Part shown: positions 22,047-34,000 of the stretch, piece after piece
Layout of the letters: the number at the start of each line of letters is the position of its first letter
How positions within the stretch are numbered: the stretch's first letter is position 1
Assembly: GCA_935421135.1 (NCBI GenBank)
Contig: OW285195.1
Coordinates: 6,176,701-6,240,700, forward strand
Origin: Bugulina stolonifera
Lineage: Eukaryota > Bryozoa > Gymnolaemata > Cheilostomatida > Bugulidae
Direction of reading: 5' to 3'
Length of the DNA stretch: 64,000 bases
Made by a program: the position numbers and the translations under genes
Notes under the pieces: model-generated
The model's database searches: none
What the model was told of the DNA's origin: nothing
Seen by the model: the letters and a program-made list of their open reading frames with translations, nothing else

Positions 22047-25000
22047 CTAAACAATACACACAGTATTATTACACTAACAGTTGGTACGACCACCATGATT
22101 GGCCGACAAGTACACCAGCAGCTGCCAATCAGCAGCCATTATGTAGATCAAAGCAACAGTAGTTATCTGACCTTACCAACACATATTGGATACTGCAAGC
22201 CATGCATATTGATTGTTACACACAGTAGAGGTAGTAGTATTGGGGAATATAGGTAAGTAAGCACACACTGGTAAACTAAATACTAATATAAAATATACAT
22301 GTATATCTGCACTGACAATGCGTCATCAGTCCAGTAGAGTGACAATTTCAAGTCAATAGCGATAATATTCATGCTTTTCCATGTCAATATATTTTGTTAA
22401 AAAACATTAAATTTCCAGAATAAGTATCTATTTCATAGGACAGGTAGAGAGAGGGTAAACACTTTTAACATAACAATAATATAGCAAATCCCATACAGGT
22501 AATAAGTTATAATAGCAGTCTTTCTCCATCTTCCATTCACATAGCAAGCATAAACAAAGCTATAATATTAATATGTAACATTTGATACATTAATATGAAG
22601 GTGAGAACATGAATTTACCTATTTCAGTCCAGTCCCAGATGTTACCTACATAGTAATAGACACATGTCTCTGACCATGTACTACAGTACTACCTAATGCA
22701 CTGGAAGACTAACACAAGGAATAACGGAGGACTAACGGAGGACTAACAGAGGACAAATATAGGACTAACAGAGGACAAATAGAGGACTAATGGAGGACCA
22801 GATTGAGGAAAACATTATGGTATTTGCAGTTTTGACGGGGGTATAAGTCCTATCACACTAACAGCTCTGGGAGAGGACAACTTCTCACTATTCTCATCAC
22901 TCATGACCTTTTACTGTGCTCACTGCTGACATAAATACATGTAGCTGCTCTATTCCCAAGCTATAAGAGGTGAGATAACTCCTCAGCAGAAGTGAGTGGT
23001 TGGGTGATGTGTGTACTACTAGATCTATAGTATGTATCAGGCCTCAGATAATAAGTCACTAACACTAATGTAATACTAGTTGGTGCTATGTGCTAATAGG
23101 CTATAACTCACTACGTATAGTATGTATATGCTACTGCATGGCCAGGTGCTAGTGGAAAAGGTGGGCGTGGCGTATAGGGCACAAGCTGGTTACATAGCAT
23201 ACAAGGAGAGAATATTGAAGTACATATAGATAGTGTGTGACTAGTATAATATATGTAGGCCTACCTGGTTGTGGGCTCTGCATAGCCGCATTCTCATATA
23301 TTGGCGCATCCTCATCTGTGGGAGGCGGAGGGGTAAACCTCTTGGACATATTGGTAAGCAAGGCCTCCTTGATACAGTCGTGTATGTAGATATACTGGTC
23401 CTCTGTCTGCACCATTCTACATCTGTAGTTCCTCATCTCCAGGACTAGGTTGAATACATCCAGTTCATCATGATCCTGTATATGCTGTAGCAGTCTGTCT
23501 ACAGCTACGTATGTACCAGTACGTCCCACACCAGCACTGTATGATACAAGCATATAACATTTAACATGTACCCAATACCAGCACTGTATAACATATCTAG
23601 CCAAAGGATAAACATCAAGGAAAATGTGTTTGCTGCCGTCAACAGAAAATCATCTCAAATGTATTGGAATCTCTCAAGCAGATTGTCTAGTAGAGTAGTG
23701 ACCGGGTATTAACTACGGTGTATAATTATACAGGTTGATAGAATGCAGATAGATTGAACAAGTCAATGACCCTGATAGTATATAAGCCTAAGTATACATG
23801 TATATAAATCTACAAACACAATTATGCTACAGACCACCTTCACATGCATAGCAAAGGAATGACAACTCTTTATCAGACCTGTCGGTATTTATATAACATT
23901 ATTATCATAATTATTAGTGAATTGGGAGTAACCTCACCCTGGTTACACAGTATCTACATGACAATCCACCCAAACTAAAGCTATTAATATAGCACAGGTT
24001 AGCAAGCAGACAATCTGAAATGTACATGCAGTAAGCAAGCAAGTAAAATCTACAAACAGTAGTCTGCTAACACTACAGCTATGCTACAACACTCTTACTG
24101 TAGGTACAAAGGAAGAGCACAGCTAATCTTTAGCATGTAGCTATTTACAAGTTACAACAATTAGTACAATTTTCCCTAAAAACCCAAAAAAACTTGGTGA
24201 ACCTTTAGCTGGCTCCTTCCTCTAATGGCTGGCAGTACATACACATTAAGAATGCAAGTGTATGGGATGTGTGATGTACATGTATATCTGTATAAAGTTG
24301 GTATGTATACGTGTACATGCCATGAGAATAGGGTATCAGGTAAAGGTCATACATGGGTTGATCTAAATAATCGGATTAGATTGGCATAAGCACAATAGCT
24401 ACACTATGTTGGAATTATTCCCACCTCGACCACACAATTATATTATAACTATTATAGTAGGAAAGGGAACACTGGATTCTGCTCAGCCTGGTTTTATGAA
24501 ATTGCACACACCAATGACTTGCAGTAATAGTGTGTAGCTGAGGCTATGTTATATACAGTACCTGCAGTGGACTACTAGGGGACCCCTACTCTCTGGCTTC
24601 ATGTGGCTTCTAACAACCCTCACTAGGTTGAGCAAACTTTCTGTCCTTTCTGGGCATCCAAAATCAGGCCAGAAGGAAACAAAAAACTGTTTCACAGAGC
24701 GTGTTATCTCCCCCTGTAATGAATAGTGGGCTGCATGCAGTAAGCTGACGTAGACTGAGCAGTGAGTAACGCATGCAATCTTTGATAGTGGGTTATAGAG
24801 AGATAGAGATCAAGTAGTGGAGAGAGGTCAGTGACTACACCACACCTTTCCCCTAAGTTTAAGTTACCACAACCAAAGAAAGCATACTGTACTCAGTGCA
24901 GTTACACAATATCTATGTCACACCCTGTCCAGTAGCAGTAGTAGTGGTTAGTGGTCACTGACTGACCGACTGATTGACTGACTGACATGATCAATTACTT

Positions 25001-28000
25001 AACCTGTCTGACCTGACAGCTACCACCACTACCACTCCTACGTACGCAGTACCGCACAGTAGCCTCATGCCTATGAGCTGCGCAGGTAAAAGCATGTTCA
25101 CATGCTTTTTGCGCTCTACCTGCAATGTACAATAATGGGGCCGCGACTGGCTGTCTTCTTATTGAAGTTGTTTCTAATATCGGTGCAGAATTTTAGCAGA
25201 GAGTCGCAAGTCTCAGGACAGCCGTAGTCTGGCCAATGAGTGAAGTGAAACATAACCACAGCTCTCATCTTTGTAGCCTGTGGGCAGCAAGAGGGCATCA
25301 ATTTGAGGTCATACGTAGGTCATGGCCAGCTGGCACACAGTAGTTCTGATATACTTTCTAACCAGTGACTCTAATAGGACAGTGTCACTAGTAGCCCCTA
25401 CTCACTCTTACCACTTTGTCTCAACCGAACTCAGAAAGAAAAAAGCATATTGGACAAAACGATTTAGAGTTGTGGCGAATTGTTGCAATTTAACCCTCCA
25501 GTATAATATTGCTCCTTACAGTTCTAGGTTGACTAGATCTGACTTCTACAATATAATTTTGAAGCTGCTAATTGGAATTTACCGAGTTATTTGGTTCACT
25601 AGATCAATGTATCCTCCGCCGTTCACTGAATAAATTCTTAGTACAATGTAACTATGGGCTCTCAGGCTAATGTATGCATTTATATAGGTTCAATGACATA
25701 TCAATAGTGCATTGTGGACCCACAGGCTATGACGGTGCTACTATAGCATTGTAATGCCACTGTTATTTATCACCACTAGTTAGAAAGTATATTAGAACTG
25801 TGAAAGAACTAGGAACATTACAAACAGTATATTGAATACACGAAGCCAAAATAAATGTGGTTCATAAACAGTTGATGTAGCAATCCAGTGTCCAACTTAA
25901 ATATCTGAGCAATGCATAGGGATCAAGTAAGCTTACAACACAATATAGTTATACAATGATAAAATTATAACGGGTGTGTGTGTACACTGCTGGTGTTACT
26001 ACACTGTACAGTAAAGTCCACATATGCATAATAGAATACTATAAGTACAAGGGAGATAACTCACCATCTGTATATCAAATATCCTGATGGTATATTCCGG
26101 TAATACAGACTCCGCTCTCTTAGTCACCACCAGATCTCCGTAGGCGGCTGGTTCCTCCAGAGTATCAGGCCAGTACTGTTCACACTTCCTCCTGCCCCTC
26201 TCCACCAGCTGCGTCAACATGACTATCATAGTCACATTCTGTTCCCACACCATCCTCCAGAAGTGATCTATGGTACCAGGAAGGGGTCCTTGTGTAGCGA
26301 TGTATTCTCTCTTTGAGCTGTAACCCTGGAAGTTGCAACATTTTATTTATAATATTTTATTATAATATTATTTTATTTATAATAGAAAAACTGACCTTAA
26401 CAAATATGAAAATGACCAAAAATTGAATTGAAACTACACTTGCAGTTCCAATTACTAGGATGAATATATAGGAACAATGATGAGCCTATTTTCAACTGCT
26501 ACTGTTTGTAGTATTTCTAAACTGTACAACAACAAGCACTACTACTACTAATTTTGTTGGCAGTAGTTGAACTTTTTGTCTAAAACTTGCATTTACCATA
26601 TCGCTATATGCATGATATAATAAATATTATGAGTAGATAACTCCTATAATAGCTACATGTACGTATAGAGTTGTAGGTGTGCACTACTTACTGGCATGTA
26701 GTTGGCATTAATATAGTCTGAACCCTCCTCCTCATCGGCAGGTAAGAGTTTTACTCGAGAATGATCAACTGTAGAAATAAAAGAGGTTGCTCAGAATATT
26801 TATTCCTACGTTATGTTACATGGTTACATGCTATGCTACATGCTATGCTACATGCTATGCTACATGCTATGCTACATGCTATGCTACATGCTATGCTACA
26901 TGCTATGCTACATGCTATGCTACATGCTATGCTACATGCTATGCTACATGCTATGCTACATGCTATGCTACATGCTATACTACATGCTATACTACATGTG
27001 ATTGCTATGCTACATGCTATGCTACATGGACAACACATACGAGGGGCGTTCAAAAAGTTCCAGGGATGTTTCTCTAATTTCAAAACTACATGCAGCTTGT
27101 GCATAATTTTTTGGTTATTGTCAGCCCCATGTCTTCTAAGTATAATGTTTAAAAAGCTGTTGCTGGCCAACACATGGTTTCCTACTTATAGCCTTAGATT
27201 TAACGTGACCTTGACATCACTTTACTAATTTTGCAAAGACGGCTGAATTTTTAGTTGTTGAAGAGCGGAGGTCTGTAATAAAATTCTGGGCAAACACTGG
27301 AAATAAACTAAAGAAAATTATTGAAATGTTGCAAGAAGCCTTTGGGGATACTGCTCTATCTCAAACAGTAGTTTATGAATGGGTCAAGAGATTCAGGGAG
27401 GGTCAAACGAGTCTTACAGACAATGCCGGGTGTGGAAGACCATCAAGAGGCAGAAGTGAAGAAAACATCAATCTAATGCGTGAACAAATCTACCGCCAAG
27501 ACAGGCATCTCACAGTCAGAGAACTATCCACCGTGGCTGGATTGTCACTAGGATCAGTTCACAGTATTTTGACACAAGATTTAGGGATGAGACGAGTTGT
27601 GGCAAAGTTCGATCCAAAGTTTCTAACAGATGATCAGAAAAAAAGAATTTGCACTGAATAGAAAGTTTCAGGAGTCTGTTAGTGATTTTATTGATTCGAT
27701 AGTAATAACATTTCAATAATTTTCTTTGGTTTATTTCAAGTGTTTACCAAGACTTTTGTCACAGACCTCCGCTCTTCAACAACTAAAAATTCAGCCGTCT
27801 TTGCAAAATTAGTAAAGTGATGTCAAGGTCTCGTCAAATCTAAGGCTATGAGTAGGGAACCATGTGTTGGCCAGCAACAGCTTTTTAAACATATACTTAG
27901 AAGACACGAGGCTGATAACTACCAAAGATCCATGCACAAGCTACATGTAGTTTTGAAATTAGAGAAACATTCCTGGAACTTTTTGAACGCCCCTCGTAGG

Positions 28001-31000
28001 GATAATAAATGCATAGCAATCACGTAGTAAATGTCTCATAGAAAATGATAAGGTATCAATAATCACAGAGTTAGCCCCATGTACAAACAGTAGCAATCGT
28101 ATGTTATACTGATAGAGAAAGGATAACTTACAGTAACACTTGTGTTATACTGACAGAGCGAAGATAACTTACAGTAACACTTGTATATTATACTGACAGA
28201 GAGAAGATAACTTACAGTAATACTTGTATGCTATATCGATGGAGATAATGAGAACTTACAAGGTAAAATATCAACCCATCTGTTCTTTGAAGTGTTTGGT
28301 CCGGATACTGCTGCATTGTGGGTATGTTTAGCTGACAAATCTCTTACTTTCTGTAACAGTAAATATGTTACTGTAATACAATAACCCTCTCCCAATATCC
28401 CTTGTTACCATAGTTACTACAATTACTAGAATATCCAGTGAGTGGTGCATAAAGTTATCCACTACATATAAATAAATGTACATGTAGTAACATTAGTTTA
28501 TAAGAGAGACTGTTGCATTGCCAACTTCACTGTTTTCTGAAGATTCAGCCATCAGATGAATGTTTTCATAACCTCTTCCTTCTCTACACTACGATCTGGG
28601 GAAGTAGTCTAAGAATTTCGGATAGAAAGAACGTGGAACTGTGCTAGTAAGAGGACAGGGTACTGTGGTAGTGATGGGACAGAGTAATGTAATAGTGAGA
28701 AGACAGGGTAATGTACTAGTGTTGGGACAGGGTAATGTACTAGTGTTGGGACAGGGTAATGTACTAGTGTTGGGACACACTAACCTGATATTCCTGAGAG
28801 AATCTAAAGTCTTGGTCTCTGTGCATATTGTTAGTATGTTCTATGAATTCCTCCTGTCTGATAGCCTGTGGGGGAGGGGTACCAGGTCTCACTACCTGGG
28901 TCCCAGTAGGGGGCGTGTCTGGGGGAGTCTCTGGGCCCTCTGATAACTTCTCTCTACCTTTGAATGGCCTGAAATAGCCAATGAGTGAACAGTATTATTA
29001 AAATACAACAGTTCATTGGCCTATTTACAGCATACCCTAACCAAGAGATAACAAGTCAACAGGAATTGTACTTTGTGCTAATAGCAAGCAATAGTATAGT
29101 GGATGATATTATACATTTGGATGATATTTTTGCAAAACTAAATGGAATCAACAACATATTGATTAGTGGTGGATTTGGTGACATCTAAGGTTATGTACAC
29201 ACGATGCGTATATAATCACACAGTACATGCACACACCATGAGAAGGGGCATGCATTTGGATAGAATAAATTATGTATTGCTATTATAAGATATCCGCACA
29301 TTGGTTTATCGGTGCAGAGCATCCAATGCCACTGCAAATTTTCAACTGTGAATGAATGAACGGCGTGGGAATAGAGAATGAGTCTATGAAAGGGAGCAGG
29401 TGATGTTGGTGGTAGCAGGTGATGGTGGTGGTAGCACGTGATTGTGGTGGTATCAGGTGATGGATAGAGGTGATGGCAGCAGGTGATGGTGGTGGCAGCA
29501 GGTGATTGTGGTGGTATCAGGTGATGGATAGAGGTGATGGCAGCAGGTGTGTCACCTAGGTTTGAGTGCAACCATCTCATAACTAGCTCTTCTAGTCCGA
29601 CTAAGGACCCTAACTGGAGGGTCACTCACTCTCTCTGAGACACTGTCAATGGCAAGTCTTTACATACTATACGCATGCACATACTCAGTGAGCTACCAAA
29701 CTGTGATAACTGTAGACAATTATAGATGTTATATATAAGTTTAAACTGTGCGAATGCTTACTTAGTGCTAGGTTCAGGCTGTAATGCCCCATGGAATCCT
29801 AGTTATACTAAAGGACCACTTTTTAAAACTTGAAGATTTTAGAATATTGAAATAAAATGTAATTAGGAAACAATTTCTATTAATAAAAAAGTGCCAACAT
29901 TCCAGTAAATAAAATATTTTTCGAATAATATAATGTCTGATGGGTCTCGGTGCAGGTGTCCACAATATCCACCAGCTTTTAAAATAGTCTGGCCAGGCTG
30001 ACAATGCCAGGACACATCTACAGAAATGACCTCTGTGATAAACTCCACCCTTATCAACAATTAACCATGACAGAAATATGGAGCTCTGCTGCTAGTAGAG
30101 TGATAATAAGCAAGACTATTCGAAAACATGCATGAAAAGTTTCAACATTCCACTATATAGAGCTCCTGTATATTGAACTCAGTCAGGATAATGCGAGTAG
30201 TAAGAAGCACCTGCTAAGAATGACATGTTAATAATCACAAAAGAACTAAATCAAATGCTGGCATTACAAGAGAGCTTGCTAAATCATACACACTGCCTCT
30301 TACCATTTGCCACTGAAATTAGACATGGGAAGACGATTAACATAAGCATAACACCATAATACATGTATAACCACACAATATATTGAATATCAGTTGATCA
30401 GTATCATTGAAGCACAGAGGGAGGGTATACAGAGGTGTGAGTGCATCATATTACGTATATGCTATATCTCAGTATTATTGTCAGCCATATTGGATACATA
30501 CCCCATACGGCGCTCTCTCAGCACATAGATGACAGCTCCTATTACAATGAGTATAGCTAGAGATACGAGAACTCCCACTATAACTGGAGTCCAGTTTTGT
30601 TTAGTTCTAGGAGTTACTATACAGTCAGAGTCACCATAACCTCCAGCAGTGAATCCTCTCACATATATACTACATAATGAGAATATTACAACCATGTGTA
30701 TATACAATAGTAGAGAGTAAGATACCAGCTATACAGTGCTTGAATAGGGAAATAAGAAATACAATTATAGCTATTATATGCTACAAGCACATGAACATTC
30801 ACATATTATTATATAACTACAGAGGATATTGAATTTTAAACTGTACAGTTAACCAAGGTTCTACTGTGTAACCATTAATTTATAGATGAATAATCGCCCT
30901 CCGTATATCGTGTAACCTACCAGTATGGCTGGTTAGGCTTGAGAGGTCCGTTACAGTAAGTTGTATCCCCATCTTTGCAGGATTTATCTCCTCCTACTGT

Positions 31001-34000
31001 GATGCTGGTAGCACTAGAAGCTCTGTAATATAGAAATACATGTAAGTGTAGATTCGTCTCACTGACACATGATAGTGAGTAGGAGTATCGTTGGCAATTA
31101 GTTCACCAATAGTTTTAAGCAGCCACTGGCTGTCACACTCCTATGTTTCTATGTCTGAAATATTCTGTACCATGTAATCGTGTGATCATGTGACCACGTA
31201 ATCATGCAATCATGTGACCATGTGATAATGTGACCATGTGACCATATGATCATGTGGATGATGTTTTCTTGCAGTGAAATCAGTAAATTGTGTTTCAAAC
31301 ATAATTTACTACGTAGGAGTCGCATGATCCTCCATTCACTTGCATTGATCTCTTCTCTGACCGCATGATCCATGTGATCAGAGGACAAGTGGTGGATTCT
31401 ACCAGAGTTATTTGTAGGATCAACATGACTGACCTCTTCCTTCTAGACTTAGATTGTTTCCACTCAGTAGGGCTGTCTTTGGGTGCCCCAATGGCATAAG
31501 CAGGATCGAAATTCCGTTTCTTGGCCTCGGCCCATGTAAGTACTTTGGGAGCAGTGTTACCAAGTTCATCTGAAGGTAAACAATTACATGACCATAATCA
31601 TCTTTATTAGTTATGTGTCAAGAATTTGTAATCATAATAATAATAATATCCGTGGCGCCAAACACAATTCTTTAACGTGGCTGCCCAACAGCAGAGCTAG
31701 TCGAGGGGCCACTACGGCTCCTAGAGCTGAATATTATTATAGTTCGATATGGCACGCAGGGAAAACCTTCTTCGAGACGAAAACCTCCAGGTCATTGGTG
31801 AGACTCGAACCAATGTCCTTGCAGATAACTTGCGTCATTGCTGCAAGACCAGAGTGACTAGCGCTAGACCACTCGGCCACCAACACCTCTATACACGTAT
31901 TGCCAAATAAATACTTTCAATCATATCAAAAGCGCAAATTGAAAATAATCATAGGTAAAACAAGCAAGCAAAGATCATTAATTAAATGAAATTTAATACT
32001 TTTTGGAAAATTCCTGCACTAAATGGTAGGAATGAAGATTTACCTTTGCGTACGTCCTGGTTAGAAGATTGACCAATCACAAGGACCTGGTACCGTACTA
32101 TCTCTCCTCCGTCTAATGAAAATAGTATCGTCACATCTGACGGGAGGTCAAACTCCACTTGATCTGAGGTGGTCTTCTTAACTAAAGATTCTTGTACATC
32201 TGGAGCTACAGGTGGTGGTGGACCGGGGCCTGTAGGTAGGAGAGCCCATTTAAACTACTAGTCTACTGATATAGCGAACCTTATGTGCGTCACATGGGCA
32301 TACTCCAATAGCGATTACATATACACATACAATGAGGTTTCCAAATACAGTTTCAATGAAAAATAAGGAAAGGGAGGTAATACCAAACAGTCTTAGCCCT
32401 AACCCTGCTGCTACTATAGCTGCACGGAGAGGACAATATTCATCCTACTACTACTATAGCTGCACAGAGAACATAAACAGTGTCTACATTGTCTAGTAAT
32501 AATTCTCACTTGAAGTCAGAGTAGTCGTAGTATCATTAACTTTCTTCCCCCAACCAAACTCAGAGTCTGCCATGTACTCAGATCTTGCTTGTACAGACAC
32601 TCTGTACTCTGTATTGTGGGAAATACCATCAAATATCTCAGTACTTCTATCTGTAGTGGTTACCTGTGGGATAGACAGTGGCTATTACATGTAATTAACC
32701 TCTACATTGTGGATGTGTAGAAGGATTTTGAATTAGAAAGTATCGTGAGGAAGCATATTTTATTTTCTCAATGATTCAACCAAGTTAGGTTCTACTTGAC
32801 TAGGTGCTCCTAGTTAAGCTGTTCCATTACTAGTGTATATGTACCCTACCCTGTTGCTTTAGTAAAAGTTTCTAGAACGCTCTGTTTCGGCGGCTAGTTG
32901 GACGACTTATTGATTACCCAACAATCTAGAGAATTATCACACGAGCTCTTCCACTCAGAACGTGGTTCCTGTTGCTTCGACAACCTTTGACTAAGTGTAT
33001 ATAATATGTGTTTATGTGACTCGGTTCGGATGTGGTTTCTAATGCTTCAACAGCATCGGGCTAAGTGAGCATCAGTATGTACATGTATTATAACATACTA
33101 CTTACTATTTTAAACTTGATGTTAGAAGCAGAACTAGTCCCAGACACTTGTTCCCACTGAATACGATATCCAGTTATTACACCATTTGGTATACCTGGTA
33201 CTGTCCACTCCACAGTTATATATGGAGTCTTCTTATCATTTGTCACCTGAATACCTGGTGTGAGGGTAATACTAGCTGGTTCCTCAGGTACTGAAAGTAA
33301 TAAACAGAAATTTTACAATAATTATGGAAGATGAGAATGTCAAAAAGATTCAATGATAATAAATACATCATACATCATACATCATACATCATACATCATA
33401 CATCATACATCATACATCATACATCATACATCATACATCATACATCATACATGTACATCATACATCATACATCATACATCATACATCATACATGTACATC
33501 ATACATCATACATCATACATGTATGATGTATGATGTATGATGTATTTTTGAGCAGTCAGAGACTTGTTTTAAATCCATGAAAATATCAGTCCCTGACTGG
33601 GGTGCCTAGTCAGGGACTGATATTTTCATGGATTTGAAATACGTTTCCGACTGCTAGAAAATAAATTCCTAAACATATTCCATGTATATGAAAAATGGCC
33701 AAACCCCCTAATGTACATATATATACTCACAGTATTGATGGGTCCGTTCTTTCTTGTCGTTAGGATCTCCATAACCAGCTGCGGTTTTGGCTTGAACTAT
33801 GATTGTATATTCAGTGTAGGGTTTGATATTATCTGTTATGTTGCACATCAAGGGATCCTGTAATTAAATTGGTAGCAAGTCTTAATCTCAATCCAATCAT
33901 TTAAAATTTCACCTAATATGCTAGTTGTGAAAGAAATACCACGAGTGGTACAGTTAATCAGTTAAACTAGGTTAAGTATGAAATGGCTACCATGACTCAT

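Larger units (their letters stand above)
23265..28968 (-). other. RPTP catalytic PTP domain
   Basis: Motifs in order: FSQEYQ (28785 exon), [18 protein letters not shown] (28260 and 26692 exons), [15 protein letters not shown] and FWRMVWEQ (26065 exon), the WPD loop (25120 or 24562 exon), [10 protein letters not shown] split between the WPD exon (HC, plus AG of Ser) and 23265-23536, then the Q-loop VQTEDQY. The nucleophile Cys, the P-loop Arg, the general-acid Asp and the Q-loop Gln are all present, so the enzyme should be active. The phosphotyrosine-recognition Tyr of the usual KNRY motif is Trp here. Only one PTP domain exists, with no D2. Confidence 0.92.

Noticed and set aside
21902..22256. 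Plus-strand ORFs resembling a Tyr-rich tail.
   Set aside because: They overlap the minus-strand terminal exon of the phosphatase, whose splice phase and stop fit exactly. The plus ORFs have no exon partners.
24562..24713. Second WPD exon as part of a D2 phosphatase domain or a second gene.
   Set aside because: It lacks its own upstream PTP motifs and its own P-loop exon. It sits between the first WPD exon and the only P-loop exon with identical phases, so an alternative exon is the simpler reading.
26761..27228. Met-Leu-His-Ala and Cys-Tyr repeat proteins.
   Set aside because: Artefact of the 12-bp minisatellite, open on both strands and in several frames.
31588..31857. Plus-strand ORF with Arg/Ser-rich peptide, and its counterpart at 36727-36945.
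   Set aside because: Both lie on the antisense strand of the two tRNA-derived SINE copies.
31870..31882. Functional tRNA gene.
   Set aside because: A and B boxes are present, but the head continues into a SINE body, a second copy exists, and the arms do not fold as a complete tRNA.
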